Positions 8,982 through 18,443 of a stretch of 64,000 nucleotides of DNA are shown in pieces. The DNA is from Lentimicrobium sp. Its GTDB lineage: Bacteria; Bacteroidota; Bacteroidia; Bacteroidales; Lentimicrobiaceae. Below the pieces are notes generated by a model. It saw only the letters and a program-made list of their open reading frames with translations. It did no database searches and was not told the DNA's origin. Within the stretch, counting starts at the first letter, position 1. Each line of letters opens with the position of its first letter. The stretch lies in NCBI GenBank assembly GCA_019429275.1, contig JAHYJC010000013.1, forward strand, positions 1 through 64,000, given 5' to 3'. The position numbers were made by a program, and so were the translations under genes.

Positions 8982-10043
8982 ATGAATAAAACCAAAATTA
9001 CATTAATAGCAGCTCTAATACTTGCTGTTATTGCAGGATATTTTCTCGTTACCAAATCAGATACAACTCTGGATAAAAGTTTGCGCGATTTCTCGGTTAA
9101 GGATACCGCTTCGATTACCCGCATTTTTATGTCGGACAAATCAGATCGTTCAATTCTGCTTGAAAGAGAAAGCACAGGTGTCTGGTCAATGAATAAAGAT
9201 TTCAGGGCTCATCCTGAAAACATAAACACTTTTTTGCTGACTGTTTCGAATCTAACAGTCAGGGAGCCGGTTGCCAGGGCTGCGCACAACAATATACTTA
9301 CTTTATTATCGGCCCGTTCGGTAAAAGTTGAGATTTATCAGAACAGCCACAGGCTCAAAATCGGTCAATACCACTTTTTTCCTTACGAAAAACTGGCAAA
9401 AACTTACTACATCGGAGATGCAACCATGGATAATATCGGTACCTATGCCCTTATGGAAGGATCTGATTCACCGGTGGTATTGTATATGCCCGGATTAAGG
9501 GGATATGTCGCCACCCGCTTTTCAACTGCCGAAACTGACTGGAGAGAACACACTGTTTTCAATAAAAAATTGCCTGAAATAGATTTTATTACCGTTGAGT
9601 TTCCTGAACAGGCTGAGGAGTCGTATAAAGTCATCAACAAAAACAATGAAGCACTTGAACTCATCAGGATGATTGACAACAAAATACTGACAGCTTATGA
9701 CACCTTGCAACTCATGGCATTTGTCAATGCTTTCCGAAACATCAGGTATGAAGCCCTATTTAATGATATGGAAGTCAGGAAGAAAGATTCAATTTCGGGT
9801 GTAACTCCAATGCATATCATAACTTTGCAGGCAAAAGATGGAACGGTGCAGGATGTGAAAACTTTTCCGCGCATGCTGCCTGAGCCTGAAATAGATGTTT
9901 TTGATGGCTCTGTGATAACTTACGATCGCGATAGAATGTATGCCTACATTAACAATGATGCAGATTTTGTTCTGATTCAGTATTTCGTTTTCGATAAAAT
10001 TCTCCGGCCTTTGTCTTCTTTCACAATGGGAAGAAAAGAATAA
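8982..10043 (+). CDS. DUF4340-like membrane-anchored protein
   Basis: A 353-residue protein with an N-terminal membrane anchor (residues 6-23) and a periplasmic body. The sequence pattern resembles DUF4340 proteins, which often accompany GldF/GldG-type ABC modules: an early DTTLDKSLRDFSVKD segment, GVWSMNKDFRAHPENINTF, and a TYYIGDATMDNIGTYA strand in which the substrate-like YxG motif is typical. It lies 56 bp downstream of gldG on the same strand, so it most likely belongs to the same operon and complex. The DUF assignment is from memory of the family and was not searched. Biochemical function unknown. Confidence 0.7.
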   Translation: MNKTKITLIAALILAVIAGYFLVTKSDTTLDKSLRDFSVKDTASITRIFMSDKSDRSILLERESTGVWSMNKDFRAHPENINTFLLTVSNLTVREPVARAAHNNILTLLSARSVKVEIYQNSHRLKIGQYHFFPYEKLAKTYYIGDATMDNIGTYALMEGSDSPVVLYMPGLRGYVATRFSTAETDWREHTVFNKKLPEIDFITVEFPEQAEESYKVINKNNEALELIRMIDNKILTAYDTLQLMAFVNAFRNIRYEALFNDMEVRKKDSISGVTPMHIITLQAKDGTVQDVKTFPRMLPEPEIDVFDGSVITYDRDRMYAYINNDADFVLIQYFVFDKILRPLSSFTMGRKE

Positions 10044-10070
10044 ACCCTGAGGTAATTTAACCCGTTACTT

Positions 10071-11066
10071 ATGAATAAACTTTTCGATTCTCGCGTTTTG
10101 GTAACCGGTGGTGCTGGTTTCATTGGATCAAACCTGGCAGAAACATTGCTTTCGCAGGGCAATTACGTTGTGTGCCTCGATAACTTCAGTACGGGTAAAA
10201 AACAAAATATCGAAACTTTACTACCAAATCGATCATTCCGGCTGATTGAAGGGGATATCAGAGATCCGGAAGTATGCAGGGAGGCAGTGCAGGGAGTTGA
10301 TTATGTGCTTCATCAGGCAGCTTTAGGCTCAGTTCCAAGATCAATCAACGATCCGGCGACCACAAATGAAGTAAACATTTCCGGTTTCCTGAATATGCTG
10401 ATAGCTTCGAGAGATGCGGGGATAAAGAGGTTTGTTTACGCCGCCAGCTCATCAACTTATGGCGACCATCAGGCTTTGCCCAAAAAAGAGGACATCATTG
10501 GAAAACCTTTATCGCCTTACGCCATCACCAAGTTTGTTAATGAATTATATGCAGGTATATTTTCCGACCTTTACGGAATAGAAACCATTGGTCTCAGGTA
10601 TTTCAATGTTTTCGGCGAAAGGCAAGACCCAAATGGAGCCTATGCTGCCGTAATACCAAAATTTTTAAAATCCCTGATAAAAGGAGAAGCTCCGGTTATT
10701 AACGGTGATGGTTCGCATTCGCGTGATTTTACTTATATCGACAACGTAGTTCAGATCAATCAGCTTGCACTCCTTACTACCAATATAAAAGCAATAAACA
10801 CTGTTTACAATGTTGCATTTGGTGAAAACACCACTTTACTTGAGCTGTATAGCCAACTCATTCTTAATTTGTCAGAGTTTATTCCTGAGGTTCGGAAAAT
10901 AAACCCGATTTTCGGCCCTCCCCGAAAAGGAGATGTGCTTCACTCACTTGCCTCAATTGAAAAAGCTACAAATCTTTTAGGTTACCAACCACAATACAGC
11001 CTTGCCAAAGGGCTGAAAAAAGCCATAAAGTGGTATTATGAAAACCTGAGTTTGACAAAAGACTGA
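10071..11066 (+). CDS. NAD-dependent sugar-nucleotide epimerase (WbpP/TviC-like SDR)
   Basis: A 331-residue extended short-chain dehydrogenase. TGGAGFIGSN at residues 12-21 binds NAD. The catalytic set is Ser126-128 (AASSSTYGD) with Tyr150 and Lys154 (SPYAITK). The LRYFNVFGERQDPNGAYAAV stretch and the RDFTYIDNVV motif are typical of UDP-N-acetylhexosamine 4-epimerases of the WbpP/TviC branch, which convert UDP-GlcNAc and UDP-GalNAc or their uronic acids for surface polysaccharide synthesis. The exact substrate cannot be read from sequence. It lies 27 bp behind the DUF4340-like gene, probably in one transcript. No other glycan genes are adjacent. Confidence 0.82.
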   Translation: MNKLFDSRVLVTGGAGFIGSNLAETLLSQGNYVVCLDNFSTGKKQNIETLLPNRSFRLIEGDIRDPEVCREAVQGVDYVLHQAALGSVPRSINDPATTNEVNISGFLNMLIASRDAGIKRFVYAASSSTYGDHQALPKKEDIIGKPLSPYAITKFVNELYAGIFSDLYGIETIGLRYFNVFGERQDPNGAYAAVIPKFLKSLIKGEAPVINGDGSHSRDFTYIDNVVQINQLALLTTNIKAINTVYNVAFGENTTLLELYSQLILNLSEFIPEVRKINPIFGPPRKGDVLHSLASIEKATNLLGYQPQYSLAKGLKKAIKWYYENLSLTKD

Positions 11067-11067
11067 C

Positions 11068-11094
11068 AAAAAAAAGAGGACATTTCTGCCCTCT
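11068..11094 (-). terminator. Intrinsic terminator of gltA
   Basis: On the minus strand a 7-bp stem (AGAGGGC with GTCCTCT, one G-U pair) closes a 6-nt loop and is followed by eight Ts. It lies 26 nt past the citrate synthase stop and just before the convergent epimerase gene ends. Confidence 0.75.
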
Positions 11095-11119
11095 CGTGAA
11101 AATCGGTTTCAATCTCCTG

Positions 11120-12436
11120 CTATTCTTTCTTATTGGCTTCAGCAATGCGTTCAAGCATTTCGGTGGTAAGCGATTTAGGCCTTTCCAGTGAATAGCCCAG
11201 CGCTCTGTCCCAGATGATATTGGCACAAATACCAATTGAACGGCCAACTCCAAACAAAACTGTATAGAAATCGTATTCCTTAACTCCATAATGCCATTGA
11301 ATTACGCCGGATTGGGCATCAACATTTGGCCATGGATTTTTTGCTTTACCTTGTTCAAGCAGAATTGGAGGAACAATATCATAAAGCATACTCACGATTT
11401 TGAACAGCGGATCTTCTGACATATTTTTCAGACTGAATTCCCTTTGCAGTGAATACCGGGGGTCAGTTTTCCTCAACACAGCATGGCCAAATCCGGGGAT
11501 AACCTGACCAGAATTGAGCGTATCCCATACAAATTGTTTCAGCTCACCTTCTGTTGGCACTTCACCGTTCATCTTATCCATAAGGTCCTGCAGCCACCTG
11601 AGAACTTCCTGATTGGCAAGTCCGTGAAGGGGCCCGGCGAGTCCGTTGATCATTGCAGATATAGACTGATAAACATCACTCAGCGAACTGGCAACAAGAT
11701 GCCCTGTATGTGCGCTTACATTTCCTGCCTCATGATCAGCATGCACAATAAAGTGCATTCTTGAAACATCATCGTAGGGTCTGCCGATACCCATCATATG
11801 TGCAAAATTTCCACCAAAATCGAGATTCGGATTTGATTGTATGCGCTTACCATCGCGATAAAGCTTGGCATAAGTATAGGTAGCAATCTCAGGGAGTTTT
11901 GCCAGCAGATTCAAAGCATCTTCATAGGTCGGATCCCAGTAATCCAGTTTATTGATTCCGGCACCATATTTTTTAGCAAAAAATGATTCACGGTGAAGTG
12001 TCAGTATAGCAGCCGAAAAAATGGTCATTGGATGACTGCAGCATGGCATAGCATCGATAAGTTCGTAAATGAAACGGGGCAAAATTCTGCGTTTGTTAAA
12101 TTCATCGGCCATTTCGGCAGCCTGCTCTTCGGTAGGCATATCGCCAGTGAGCAGAAGGTAGTATAAACCTTCAACCATAGGCATTTCACCGCCTTTTGCT
12201 TTGGGAAGTTTTTCGAAAACCTCAGGAAGAGTATACCCTCTGTATCTGATACCTTCCTGAGGATCCAGGTAAGAGATGTCAGAAACCATGGCTTTTATTC
12301 CCCTCATTCCTCCTATTATCTGCCCGATGGTAATTTTATCAACAACAACATCACCGTATTCTTTCATAAGCTTTTCGGTGCGTGGCCGCCAATCCATTAT
12401 TTTTTCATAGAGCGTATCTTTAATTCTTTTTGCCAT
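11120..12436 (-). CDS. gltA: Citrate synthase, mitochondrial-like type
   Basis: A 438-residue enzyme condensing oxaloacetate and acetyl-CoA to citrate. The catalytic triad is clear: His271 in GPLHGLANQEVL, His318 in PGFGHAVLRKTDPRY and Asp373 in NPWPNVDAQSG. These blocks, and the ending LGYSLERPKS, are nearly the same as in mitochondrial (animal) citrate synthase and unlike the E. coli hexameric NADH-regulated type. The protein should therefore be a dimer of the eukaryote-like class found in Bacteroidota. It lies 36 bp downstream of icd in a two-gene operon and has its own terminator. No aconitase gene is present nearby. Confidence 0.95.
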   Translation of the reverse strand: MAKRIKDTLYEKIMDWRPRTEKLMKEYGDVVVDKITIGQIIGGMRGIKAMVSDISYLDPQEGIRYRGYTLPEVFEKLPKAKGGEMPMVEGLYYLLLTGDMPTEEQAAEMADEFNKRRILPRFIYELIDAMPCCSHPMTIFSAAILTLHRESFFAKKYGAGINKLDYWDPTYEDALNLLAKLPEIATYTYAKLYRDGKRIQSNPNLDFGGNFAHMMGIGRPYDDVSRMHFIVHADHEAGNVSAHTGHLVASSLSDVYQSISAMINGLAGPLHGLANQEVLRWLQDLMDKMNGEVPTEGELKQFVWDTLNSGQVIPGFGHAVLRKTDPRYSLQREFSLKNMSEDPLFKIVSMLYDIVPPILLEQGKAKNPWPNVDAQSGVIQWHYGVKEYDFYTVLFGVGRSIGICANIIWDRALGYSLERPKSLTTEMLERIAEANKKE

Positions 12437-12472
12437 AAGTTTTGTTATAAAAAGCTGAGAAATTATTTTTGA

Positions 12473-13747
12473 TCAGGATTGATTAATGGTATTTAACACT
12501 TCAGTTCCGAATTCTGAAGTTTTAAGCTTGACCGCATTCGCCATTTGCCGATGAAAATCGTAGGTCACTTTACCCGAAAGTATAGTTTTACCGATGGCAT
12601 CATAAATCAGGTCAGCCGCTTCCTGCCAACCCAAATATTCAAGCATCATGGCACCCGACAGAATTAACGATCCGGGATTTACCTTATCTAGTCCGGCATA
12701 CTTTGGTGCTGTTCCATGAGTAGCTTCAAAGATTGCATGGCCGGTTGTATAATTTATGTTGGCTCCGGGAGCAATACCAATTCCGCCGACAATTGCTGCC
12801 AATGCATCAGAAATATAATCGCCGTTAAGGTTCAGAGTGGCAATAACAGAATATTCTGCAGGCCTCAACAAAATCTGTTGAAGGAAAGCATCAGCAATCA
12901 CATCCTTAACCAGAATTTTTCCTGAATCAAGGGCAGATTTTTGTGCCTGATTTGCAACTTCTATTCCCGATTTTTCCGAAATTTCATCATATTCAGCCCA
13001 GGTAAAAGTTTGCTCACCAAATTCACGGCGGGCAAGTTCATATCCCCATTTTTTAAATGCACCTTCGGTAAACTTCATGATGTTTCCCTTGTGAACAATA
13101 GTGAGTGAAGGCAGTTTTCGCTCAATGGTGTATTTCAGAGCAGCACGAACCAGCCTTTCAGTTCCCTCTTTTGAAACCGGTTTTATGCCTATCGAACTTG
13201 ATTCCGGAAAACGGATTTTATCAACACCCAACTCATTTTTCAAAAATGAAAGTAGTTTTACAGCTTCAGGTGTTCCATTCATAAACTCAATACCGGCATA
13301 TATATCTTCAGTGTTCTCGCGAAAAATATGCATATCAACCTTTGATGGGTCTTTAACCGGACTTGGAACACCATGGAACCAGCGAACCGGACGCAGACAA
13401 ACATACAAGTCGAGTTGTTGCCTGAGAGCAACATTTAGAGAACGTATCCCTCCACCAACCGGGGTTGTCAGTGGCCCTTTTATACCTACTTTATATTTTC
13501 GAAACGCTTCCAGGGTTTCTTCGGGTAGCCAGTTACCGGTTTTATTAAAAGATTTTTCACCGGCAAGCACTTCCTTCCACAACAATTTCCGCTTACCGTG
13601 ATATGCTTTTTCTACAGCTCCATCAAGCACCCTCACTGCGGCAGCCCATATATCAGGGCCGGTGCCGTCTCCTTCAATAAATGGAATTATTGGCTGATCA
13701 GGAACCTGCAGGCCCCCATTGACAATTGAAATCAGATTTTCGCTCAT
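12473..13747 (-). CDS. icd: Isocitrate dehydrogenase (NADP+), E. coli-like
   Basis: A 424-residue enzyme converting isocitrate to 2-oxoglutarate and CO2. [11 protein letters not shown] near residues 24-34 and [18 protein letters not shown] near 93-110 are conserved; Ser103 corresponds to the active-site serine phosphorylated in E. coli. The [12 protein letters not shown] substrate-binding block and the Asp-rich [13 protein letters not shown] metal-binding stretch are intact. [17 protein letters not shown] marks the cofactor region. The type I fold and length are normal. It is the first gene of the icd-gltA operon, transcribed from a good promoter 50 bp upstream. Confidence 0.94.
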   Translation of the reverse strand: MSENLISIVNGGLQVPDQPIIPFIEGDGTGPDIWAAAVRVLDGAVEKAYHGKRKLLWKEVLAGEKSFNKTGNWLPEETLEAFRKYKVGIKGPLTTPVGGGIRSLNVALRQQLDLYVCLRPVRWFHGVPSPVKDPSKVDMHIFRENTEDIYAGIEFMNGTPEAVKLLSFLKNELGVDKIRFPESSSIGIKPVSKEGTERLVRAALKYTIERKLPSLTIVHKGNIMKFTEGAFKKWGYELARREFGEQTFTWAEYDEISEKSGIEVANQAQKSALDSGKILVKDVIADAFLQQILLRPAEYSVIATLNLNGDYISDALAAIVGGIGIAPGANINYTTGHAIFEATHGTAPKYAGLDKVNPGSLILSGAMMLEYLGWQEAADLIYDAIGKTILSGKVTYDFHRQMANAVKLKTSEFGTEVLNTINQS

Positions 13748-13798
13748 TATACGTATTTAATTTGCTAATTATGAAACACAGATCGATATTTTGAATTA

Positions 13799-13828
13799 CA
13801 AAGATAGGAAAGTAATTAAATATTACAA
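13799..13828 (-). promoter_or_regulatory. Promoter of the icd-gltA operon
   Basis: On the minus strand TTG (plus 13826-13828) and TATCTTTG (plus 13799-13806) are spaced 19 bp, an excellent match to the Bacteroidota -33/-7 consensus. The predicted leader is about 45 nt. Confidence 0.7.
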
Positions 13829-13935
13829 AAACCACTTTAACGTCTAACAAACCTGACAAATCTTTGTTTTCCATATTCATTATATTAGTGTAGAAGTGTG
13901 TGTTTAAAGGTTCATCCTCAAAATCAAAATATTAA

Positions 13936-14427
13936 GTGCAGAAAAATATTAAATCACTTGAAAGTTCCCCATTAGAAATAACAACAAATCTTGTGATTTA
14001 TGATGGAATTTGCAGATTATGTAGTGGATCTGTAAAGTTTCTGCTCAGTATTGACAAAAGAAAAGTATTAAAATTCACTACTTTAACTCCAATAAAGAAT
14101 TCAGATCCAGACGTTGAAAAAATCAACAATTTTCAGGACCGGGAGTCAATTTTATATATTGAAAATAAAATCCTATACACTGAATCTGAAGCTGTTATCA
14201 GGATATTTAACCGAATAGGTGGGCTGTGGAAAATTGCAATGATCTTCCTTATTATTCCTTCAGTAGTAAGAAATTTTTTTTATCGGCTTATAGCCAGAAA
14301 CAGATACAAAATTTTTGGCGTTCTGGACAGTTGTGAACTCCCTGGTCCTGAATATGCCGGGCGATTTATTCCGGAAATCTCAGAAGCTGAATTACAAACC
14401 CTGATGCGTGGGGGCGACCCTGATTAA
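13936..14427 (+). CDS. DCC-family thiol-disulfide oxidoreductase-like protein (DUF393)
   Basis: A 163-residue protein with the DCC family start LVIYDGICRLCSGSVKFLL: Asp23 and the CxxC pair Cys26/Cys29 are in place. Further conserved pieces are the ESILYIENKILYTESEAVIRI segment and the later helix ending in RNRYKIFG. The family is thioredoxin-related; its redox partner and reaction are not known. There is no ATG in the early region, so the GTG at 13936 is taken as start; another GTG lies in the LVIYDG segment. It starts 188 bp from icd in divergent orientation. Confidence 0.75.
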   Translation: MQKNIKSLESSPLEITTNLVIYDGICRLCSGSVKFLLSIDKRKVLKFTTLTPIKNSDPDVEKINNFQDRESILYIENKILYTESEAVIRIFNRIGGLWKIAMIFLIIPSVVRNFFYRLIARNRYKIFGVLDSCELPGPEYAGRFIPEISEAELQTLMRGGDPD

Positions 14428-14471
14428 TTGAGCGCAAGCCCTTTAATTTGACCCAAAGTTCACTGTTTTAT

Positions 14472-14501
14472 CTGGCTGAAACCATAAAAAATTTAATTTT
14501 G
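14472..14501 (+). promoter_or_regulatory. Possible promoter of the TonB receptor gene
   Basis: TAATTTTG at 14494-14501 fits the -7 element. A CTG at 14472-14474, spaced 19 bp, is a one-mismatch -33 element. The leader would be about 80 nt. Confidence 0.4.
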
Positions 14502-14586
14502 CACCACTTGCTGCTGATTTTGGCAATCACCGACACCTTGACTAATAAGAAATACTATTAAACTCACCTGACTCATTACCCTGAAT

Positions 14587-16923
14587 ATGCAAAAAATTCT
14601 AAATGCTGCATTTTTAACAGTAATCCTGCTTACCGGCCTTTTATTTCAATCTTATGATTCACATGCACAACACGGCATTATCCGCGGTTTTGTTTACGAA
14701 AAAGAGTCGGGTGAGCCGGTAATTTTTACCAACGTTTATCTTTATAAAACCACCCATGGAGCAGCAACTGATGTAAATGGGTACTTCACCATATCCAGAA
14801 TTCCGGATGGCAATTATGAATTGATGGTTACCTATCTGGGTTACGATACACTTCGTGTTGAAGTTACAATCAAAGGCCACACAGTTATCACCAAACAACT
14901 TTATCTCAACAAGGCATCCTACAATCTTGATGCAGTGCAGATTACTGCAGAAAGAGAAGAAGCCAGAAGTGACACCCGGACATCAGTAATAAAAATTACG
15001 CCCAAACAAATAAGCAAAATTCCTACCATTGGCGGCCAGCCTGATCTTGCACAGTACCTTCAGGTTTTGCCCGGAGTAATATTTACCGGTGATCAGGGAG
15101 GTCAGCTCTACATACGTGGTGGCTCACCCATTCAAAATAAGGTATTGCTCGATGGAATGGTCATCTACAACCCTTTCCACTCCATAGGACTTTTTTCAGT
15201 GTTTGACACTGATATCCTTCGAAATGCCGACATCTATACCGGAGGTTTCAATGCCCAGCATGGTGGCCGTATTTCTTCGGTTATGGATCTTACTACCCGC
15301 GATGGAAATAAAAAACATCTGGCCGGAAAAGCCGGAGCAAGCACCTTTGGAGCAAAACTTATGCTTGAAGGCCCAATAAAGAAACAAAAAGACAACGGCG
15401 GCAGTGTATCATTCCTGCTTTCTGCCAAGAATTCTTATCTGAAACAATCTTCTGAACTGATTTACAGTTATATTGATACAGCTGGATTACCATTCAACTA
15501 TACTGATGTTTACGGAAAGGTTTCGATCAATGCAGCCAATGGGTCAAAAGTTAATATTTACGGTTTCAATTTCAATGATAAAGTCGATTATACAAATCTG
15601 GCAACCTACCAGTGGAATTCAACCGGTGGCGGAAGCAACTGGGTTGTTATTCCGGGAAATAATCCGGTGTTGATGGAGGGTAATTTCGCCTATTCATCCT
15701 ACGACATTTCAATGAAAGAGGGATCGCTTCCCGAGCGCACCAGTTCGATTAACGGGTTTAATCTGGGAATGGGTTTTACTTATTTTCTGGGAAAAGATGA
15801 GATCAAATACGGAATTGAAATGCAGGGTTTTAAGACTGAATTTGATTTCACCAATCTGATAGGCCGAAAAATATCGCAGGTTGAGAACACCACTGAACTT
15901 GCAGGTTTTGTAAAATATAAAATGACACGCGGCAAACTGCTGTTTGAACCGGGATTCAGGATGCAGTATTATGCCTCTCTCGCAAATTTCTCTCCTGAGC
16001 CCAGATTGGCCATGAAATACAATTTCACCGACAGGTTTCGCCTTAAAATGGCAGCAGGCCTTTATTCTCAAAACCTTATCAGTGCCAATTCCGATCGAGA
16101 TATCGTGAACCTTTTCTATGGCTTCCTTTCAGGACCTGACAATCTGCAACAAACTTTTGATGGAAAAGATGTCAATCATAAATTACAAAAATCAGAACAC
16201 ATAATTTTGGGCGCTGAATTTGATCCGTTTGATAATCTGACCGCCAATGTTGAAGTTTATTACAAGAATTTTTCACAACTTACAAACATCAACCGAAACA
16301 AAATTTTTGATGACAACAGTGATTATAACAATCCAAACAATCCCAATTACAAACCCGAATATCTGCGAAAAGATTTCATAATCGAAAACGGAAATGCAAA
16401 TGGATTTGATGTGTCGTTGAAATATGAAGTCAGAAAAATTTATCTGTGGGCTGTATATTCTCTTGCCTTTGTTAACAGATTTGATGGTATAATTGAATAT
16501 GTTCCTCATTATGACAGAAGACATAATGTGAATCTTGTCGGCTCTTACCGGTTTGGCAGCGAACTTGCCTGGGAGTTGAATGCCCGCTGGAACATGGGAT
16601 CAGGTTTCCCATTTACCCAAACACAGGGTTTTTATGAAAAACTTTTGTTTGAACAAGGTGCTGCAACCAACTATAATATTGCTAACGGACAACTTGGCGT
16701 TATTTATGCCGGATACAACAAAGCAAGACTTCCCTACTATCACAGGTTAGATCTGAGTTTGATGCACAGGATTAGGATCGGTGAAAGAGGTTTATTGGAA
16801 TTTAACCTGAGTGTGACAAATATTTATGACCGCGACAATATTTTTTATGTTAACCGCATCACCGGTGAAAAAGTTTATCAACTGCCGATTATGCCAAGTT
16901 TTGGGATGAATTTTGGATTCTGA
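14587..16923 (+). CDS. TonB-dependent outer-membrane receptor
   Basis: A 778-residue outer-membrane protein. The order is signal peptide (about 1-27), a carboxypeptidase-like regulatory domain (residues 30-105, GFVYEKESGEPV to YLGYDTLRVEV), a plug domain (about 125-235, with LPGVIFTGDQGGQLYIRGG and VLLDGMVIYNPFHS) and a C-terminal 22-strand barrel ending in Phe (FGMNFGF). There is no SusD-like partner and no binding or biosynthesis gene beside it, so the substrate (siderophore, vitamin, peptide or glycan) cannot be predicted. It has its own terminator and appears monocistronic. Confidence 0.9.
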   Translation: MQKILNAAFLTVILLTGLLFQSYDSHAQHGIIRGFVYEKESGEPVIFTNVYLYKTTHGAATDVNGYFTISRIPDGNYELMVTYLGYDTLRVEVTIKGHTVITKQLYLNKASYNLDAVQITAEREEARSDTRTSVIKITPKQISKIPTIGGQPDLAQYLQVLPGVIFTGDQGGQLYIRGGSPIQNKVLLDGMVIYNPFHSIGLFSVFDTDILRNADIYTGGFNAQHGGRISSVMDLTTRDGNKKHLAGKAGASTFGAKLMLEGPIKKQKDNGGSVSFLLSAKNSYLKQSSELIYSYIDTAGLPFNYTDVYGKVSINAANGSKVNIYGFNFNDKVDYTNLATYQWNSTGGGSNWVVIPGNNPVLMEGNFAYSSYDISMKEGSLPERTSSINGFNLGMGFTYFLGKDEIKYGIEMQGFKTEFDFTNLIGRKISQVENTTELAGFVKYKMTRGKLLFEPGFRMQYYASLANFSPEPRLAMKYNFTDRFRLKMAAGLYSQNLISANSDRDIVNLFYGFLSGPDNLQQTFDGKDVNHKLQKSEHIILGAEFDPFDNLTANVEVYYKNFSQLTNINRNKIFDDNSDYNNPNNPNYKPEYLRKDFIIENGNANGFDVSLKYEVRKIYLWAVYSLAFVNRFDGIIEYVPHYDRRHNVNLVGSYRFGSELAWELNARWNMGSGFPFTQTQGFYEKLLFEQGAATNYNIANGQLGVIYAGYNKARLPYYHRLDLSLMHRIRIGERGLLEFNLSVTNIYDRDNIFYVNRITGEKVYQLPIMPSFGMNFGF

Positions 16924-16951
16924 TAGCCGCTAAGTTAACTTCCAACAGAAT

Positions 16952-16992
16952 AAACCGGGAACGATTAAAAATCAGATTATTCCCGGTTTTTT
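16952..16992 (+). terminator. Terminator of the TonB receptor gene, overlapping the dtd 3' end
   Basis: A 10-bp stem (16952-16961 with 16980-16989, arm AAACCGGGAA) closes an 18-nt loop and is followed by Ts. The 3' arm is also the last codons of the convergent dtd gene, so one hairpin serves as terminator and coding sequence. It may work in both directions. Confidence 0.65.
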
Positions 16993-17429
16993 GTATCAAT
17001 GATGATGGTTACAGGCCCATCGTTTTCAAGGCTTACTTTCATATTTGCACCAAACCAACCGCTTTCTACCTTTAGTCCTGAATCTGACTTTAACCGGTCA
17101 ATAAAGGCATTGTAAAGCGGTATGGCAATCTCAGGCGGAGCAGCTTTTATATATGAAGGCCTGTTGCCTTTGGTTGTGGATGCGTGCAGTGTAAACTGAC
17201 TAACAACCAACAGGTCGCCACCTATTTCAGCAACAGAGCGATTCATAACGCCATTATCATCAGGAAATATCCTGAGCCTTATAATTTTACCTGACAACCA
17301 ATTGATATCATCCTGATTATCTGAGCTTTCAATGCCGAGCAAAATCAACAATCCTGTTCCAACAGAAACCTTTCCATGATATTTGCTGCTCACGCTGGCA
17401 CTACTAACCCTTTGAAGCACAACTCTCAT
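16977..17429 (-). CDS. dtd: D-aminoacyl-tRNA deacylase
   Basis: A 150-residue cytoplasmic enzyme that removes D-amino acids (and glycine mischarged on tRNA-Ala) from tRNA. The two family signatures are present: SQFTLHASTTKGNRPSY (near residues 77-93) with the catalytic Thr, and the Gly-cisPro motif NDGPVTI near 136-142. It starts MRVVLQRVSSASV as usual, with normal length for the family. It is convergent with the TonB receptor gene and lies 72 bp downstream of rsgA on the same strand, so the two are probably co-transcribed. Confidence 0.93.
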   Translation of the reverse strand: MRVVLQRVSSASVSSKYHGKVSVGTGLLILLGIESSDNQDDINWLSGKIIRLRIFPDDNGVMNRSVAEIGGDLLVVSQFTLHASTTKGNRPSYIKAAPPEIAIPLYNAFIDRLKSDSGLKVESGWFGANMKVSLENDGPVTIIIDTKNRE

Positions 17430-17501
17430 AATTCATATTTATTTTTATGATCAATCAGGATGAAACAGGAGCTAAATTAACAATCAGAGAATCATCAAAA
17501 G

Positions 17502-18443
17502 CTAATCCCATTCTTTTTCATCAAAATATTCGTCATTCAGAATACTGATGTAGTTTTTATAGCGCGATTCACTGATCAGTCCCTTTTTTAGCGCATTTTT
17601 AACAGCACAGTCCGGCTCATGCACATGTGTGCAATTGTTAAACTGGCAGGCATGCATCAATTCACGCATTTCGGGAAACCGTTCAGCCACCTCCTGCTTG
17701 TTAAAATGAACCAGACCAAATTCTTTGATACCGGGTGTATCAATGATGAAACCTCCACCCGCAAGAGGTAGCATTTCAGCATATGTTGTGGTGTGCTTTC
17801 CCTTCTGATGATAATCGGAAATTGCACCCACCTTTTGCTTAAGATGAGGTTCCAGAAGATTTATCAAAGCAGATTTTCCGACACCTGAATGTCCACTCAA
17901 CAGAGTAACCTTATCTTTGAGCAACTCCTTTACACTTTCAATTCCCTGACCTGTAATTACAGAAGTTGTGATGCATGTATATCCGACTGAAGTGTACAAA
18001 GTCATCAGTTCATTCAGCATGAGTAAAGAACCTCCGGAATATAAATCACACTTATTGAAAATAATTGAGGCAGGTATGTGATAAGCTTCGGCAGTAACCA
18101 GAAACCTGTCGATGAAACCGGTGGATGTCCGGGGGCTTGCAATGGTTGCCATGACAACTGCCTGATCAATGTTTGATGCAATTATATGAGATTGCTTCGA
18201 CAAGCGGGTGGCTTTCCTTACTATAAAATTGTGCCTGTCAGCAATCGAATGAATGATCCCGGTTTCTTCGTTGGGCTGAATTTCAAAATCAACACGATCG
18301 CCAACGGCCACAGGATTGGTGGAACGGATTCCTTTCATCCTGAAATTGCCCTTAATCCGGCATTCAGATATAACACCATCATCTGACATTACTGATGCCC
18401 AACTTCCGGTTGATCGGATTACCACACCTTTGATTAGAGTCAT
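17502..18443 (-). CDS. rsgA: Small ribosomal subunit biogenesis GTPase RsgA
   Basis: A 313-residue circularly permuted GTPase that checks late 30S subunit maturation. An N-terminal OB-fold (about 1-70) precedes the GTPase domain, in which G4 (FNKCDLY) comes before G1 (GHSGVGKSALIN) and G3 (DTPGIKEF), the expected permuted order. The C-terminal zinc-binding part holds CQFNNCTHVHEPDC, giving the Cys/His ligands. Length is typical. It is followed by dtd; both act on translation quality. Confidence 0.93.
   Translation of the reverse strand: MTLIKGVVIRSTGSWASVMSDDGVISECRIKGNFRMKGIRSTNPVAVGDRVDFEIQPNEETGIIHSIADRHNFIVRKATRLSKQSHIIASNIDQAVVMATIASPRTSTGFIDRFLVTAEAYHIPASIIFNKCDLYSGGSLLMLNELMTLYTSVGYTCITTSVITGQGIESVKELLKDKVTLLSGHSGVGKSALINLLEPHLKQKVGAISDYHQKGKHTTTYAEMLPLAGGGFIIDTPGIKEFGLVHFNKQEVAERFPEMRELMHACQFNNCTHVHEPDCAVKNALKKGLISESRYKNYISILNDEYFDEKEWD

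Noticed and set aside
13101-13601. A 166-codon plus-strand ORF opposite icd
   Set aside because: Antisense to a gene with clear catalytic motifs; codon pattern is that of a reverse-strand shadow.
14587-16923. SusC-type receptor of a polysaccharide utilisation locus
   Set aside because: There is no SusD partner or glycoside hydrolase gene nearby, so only a general TonB receptor is supported.
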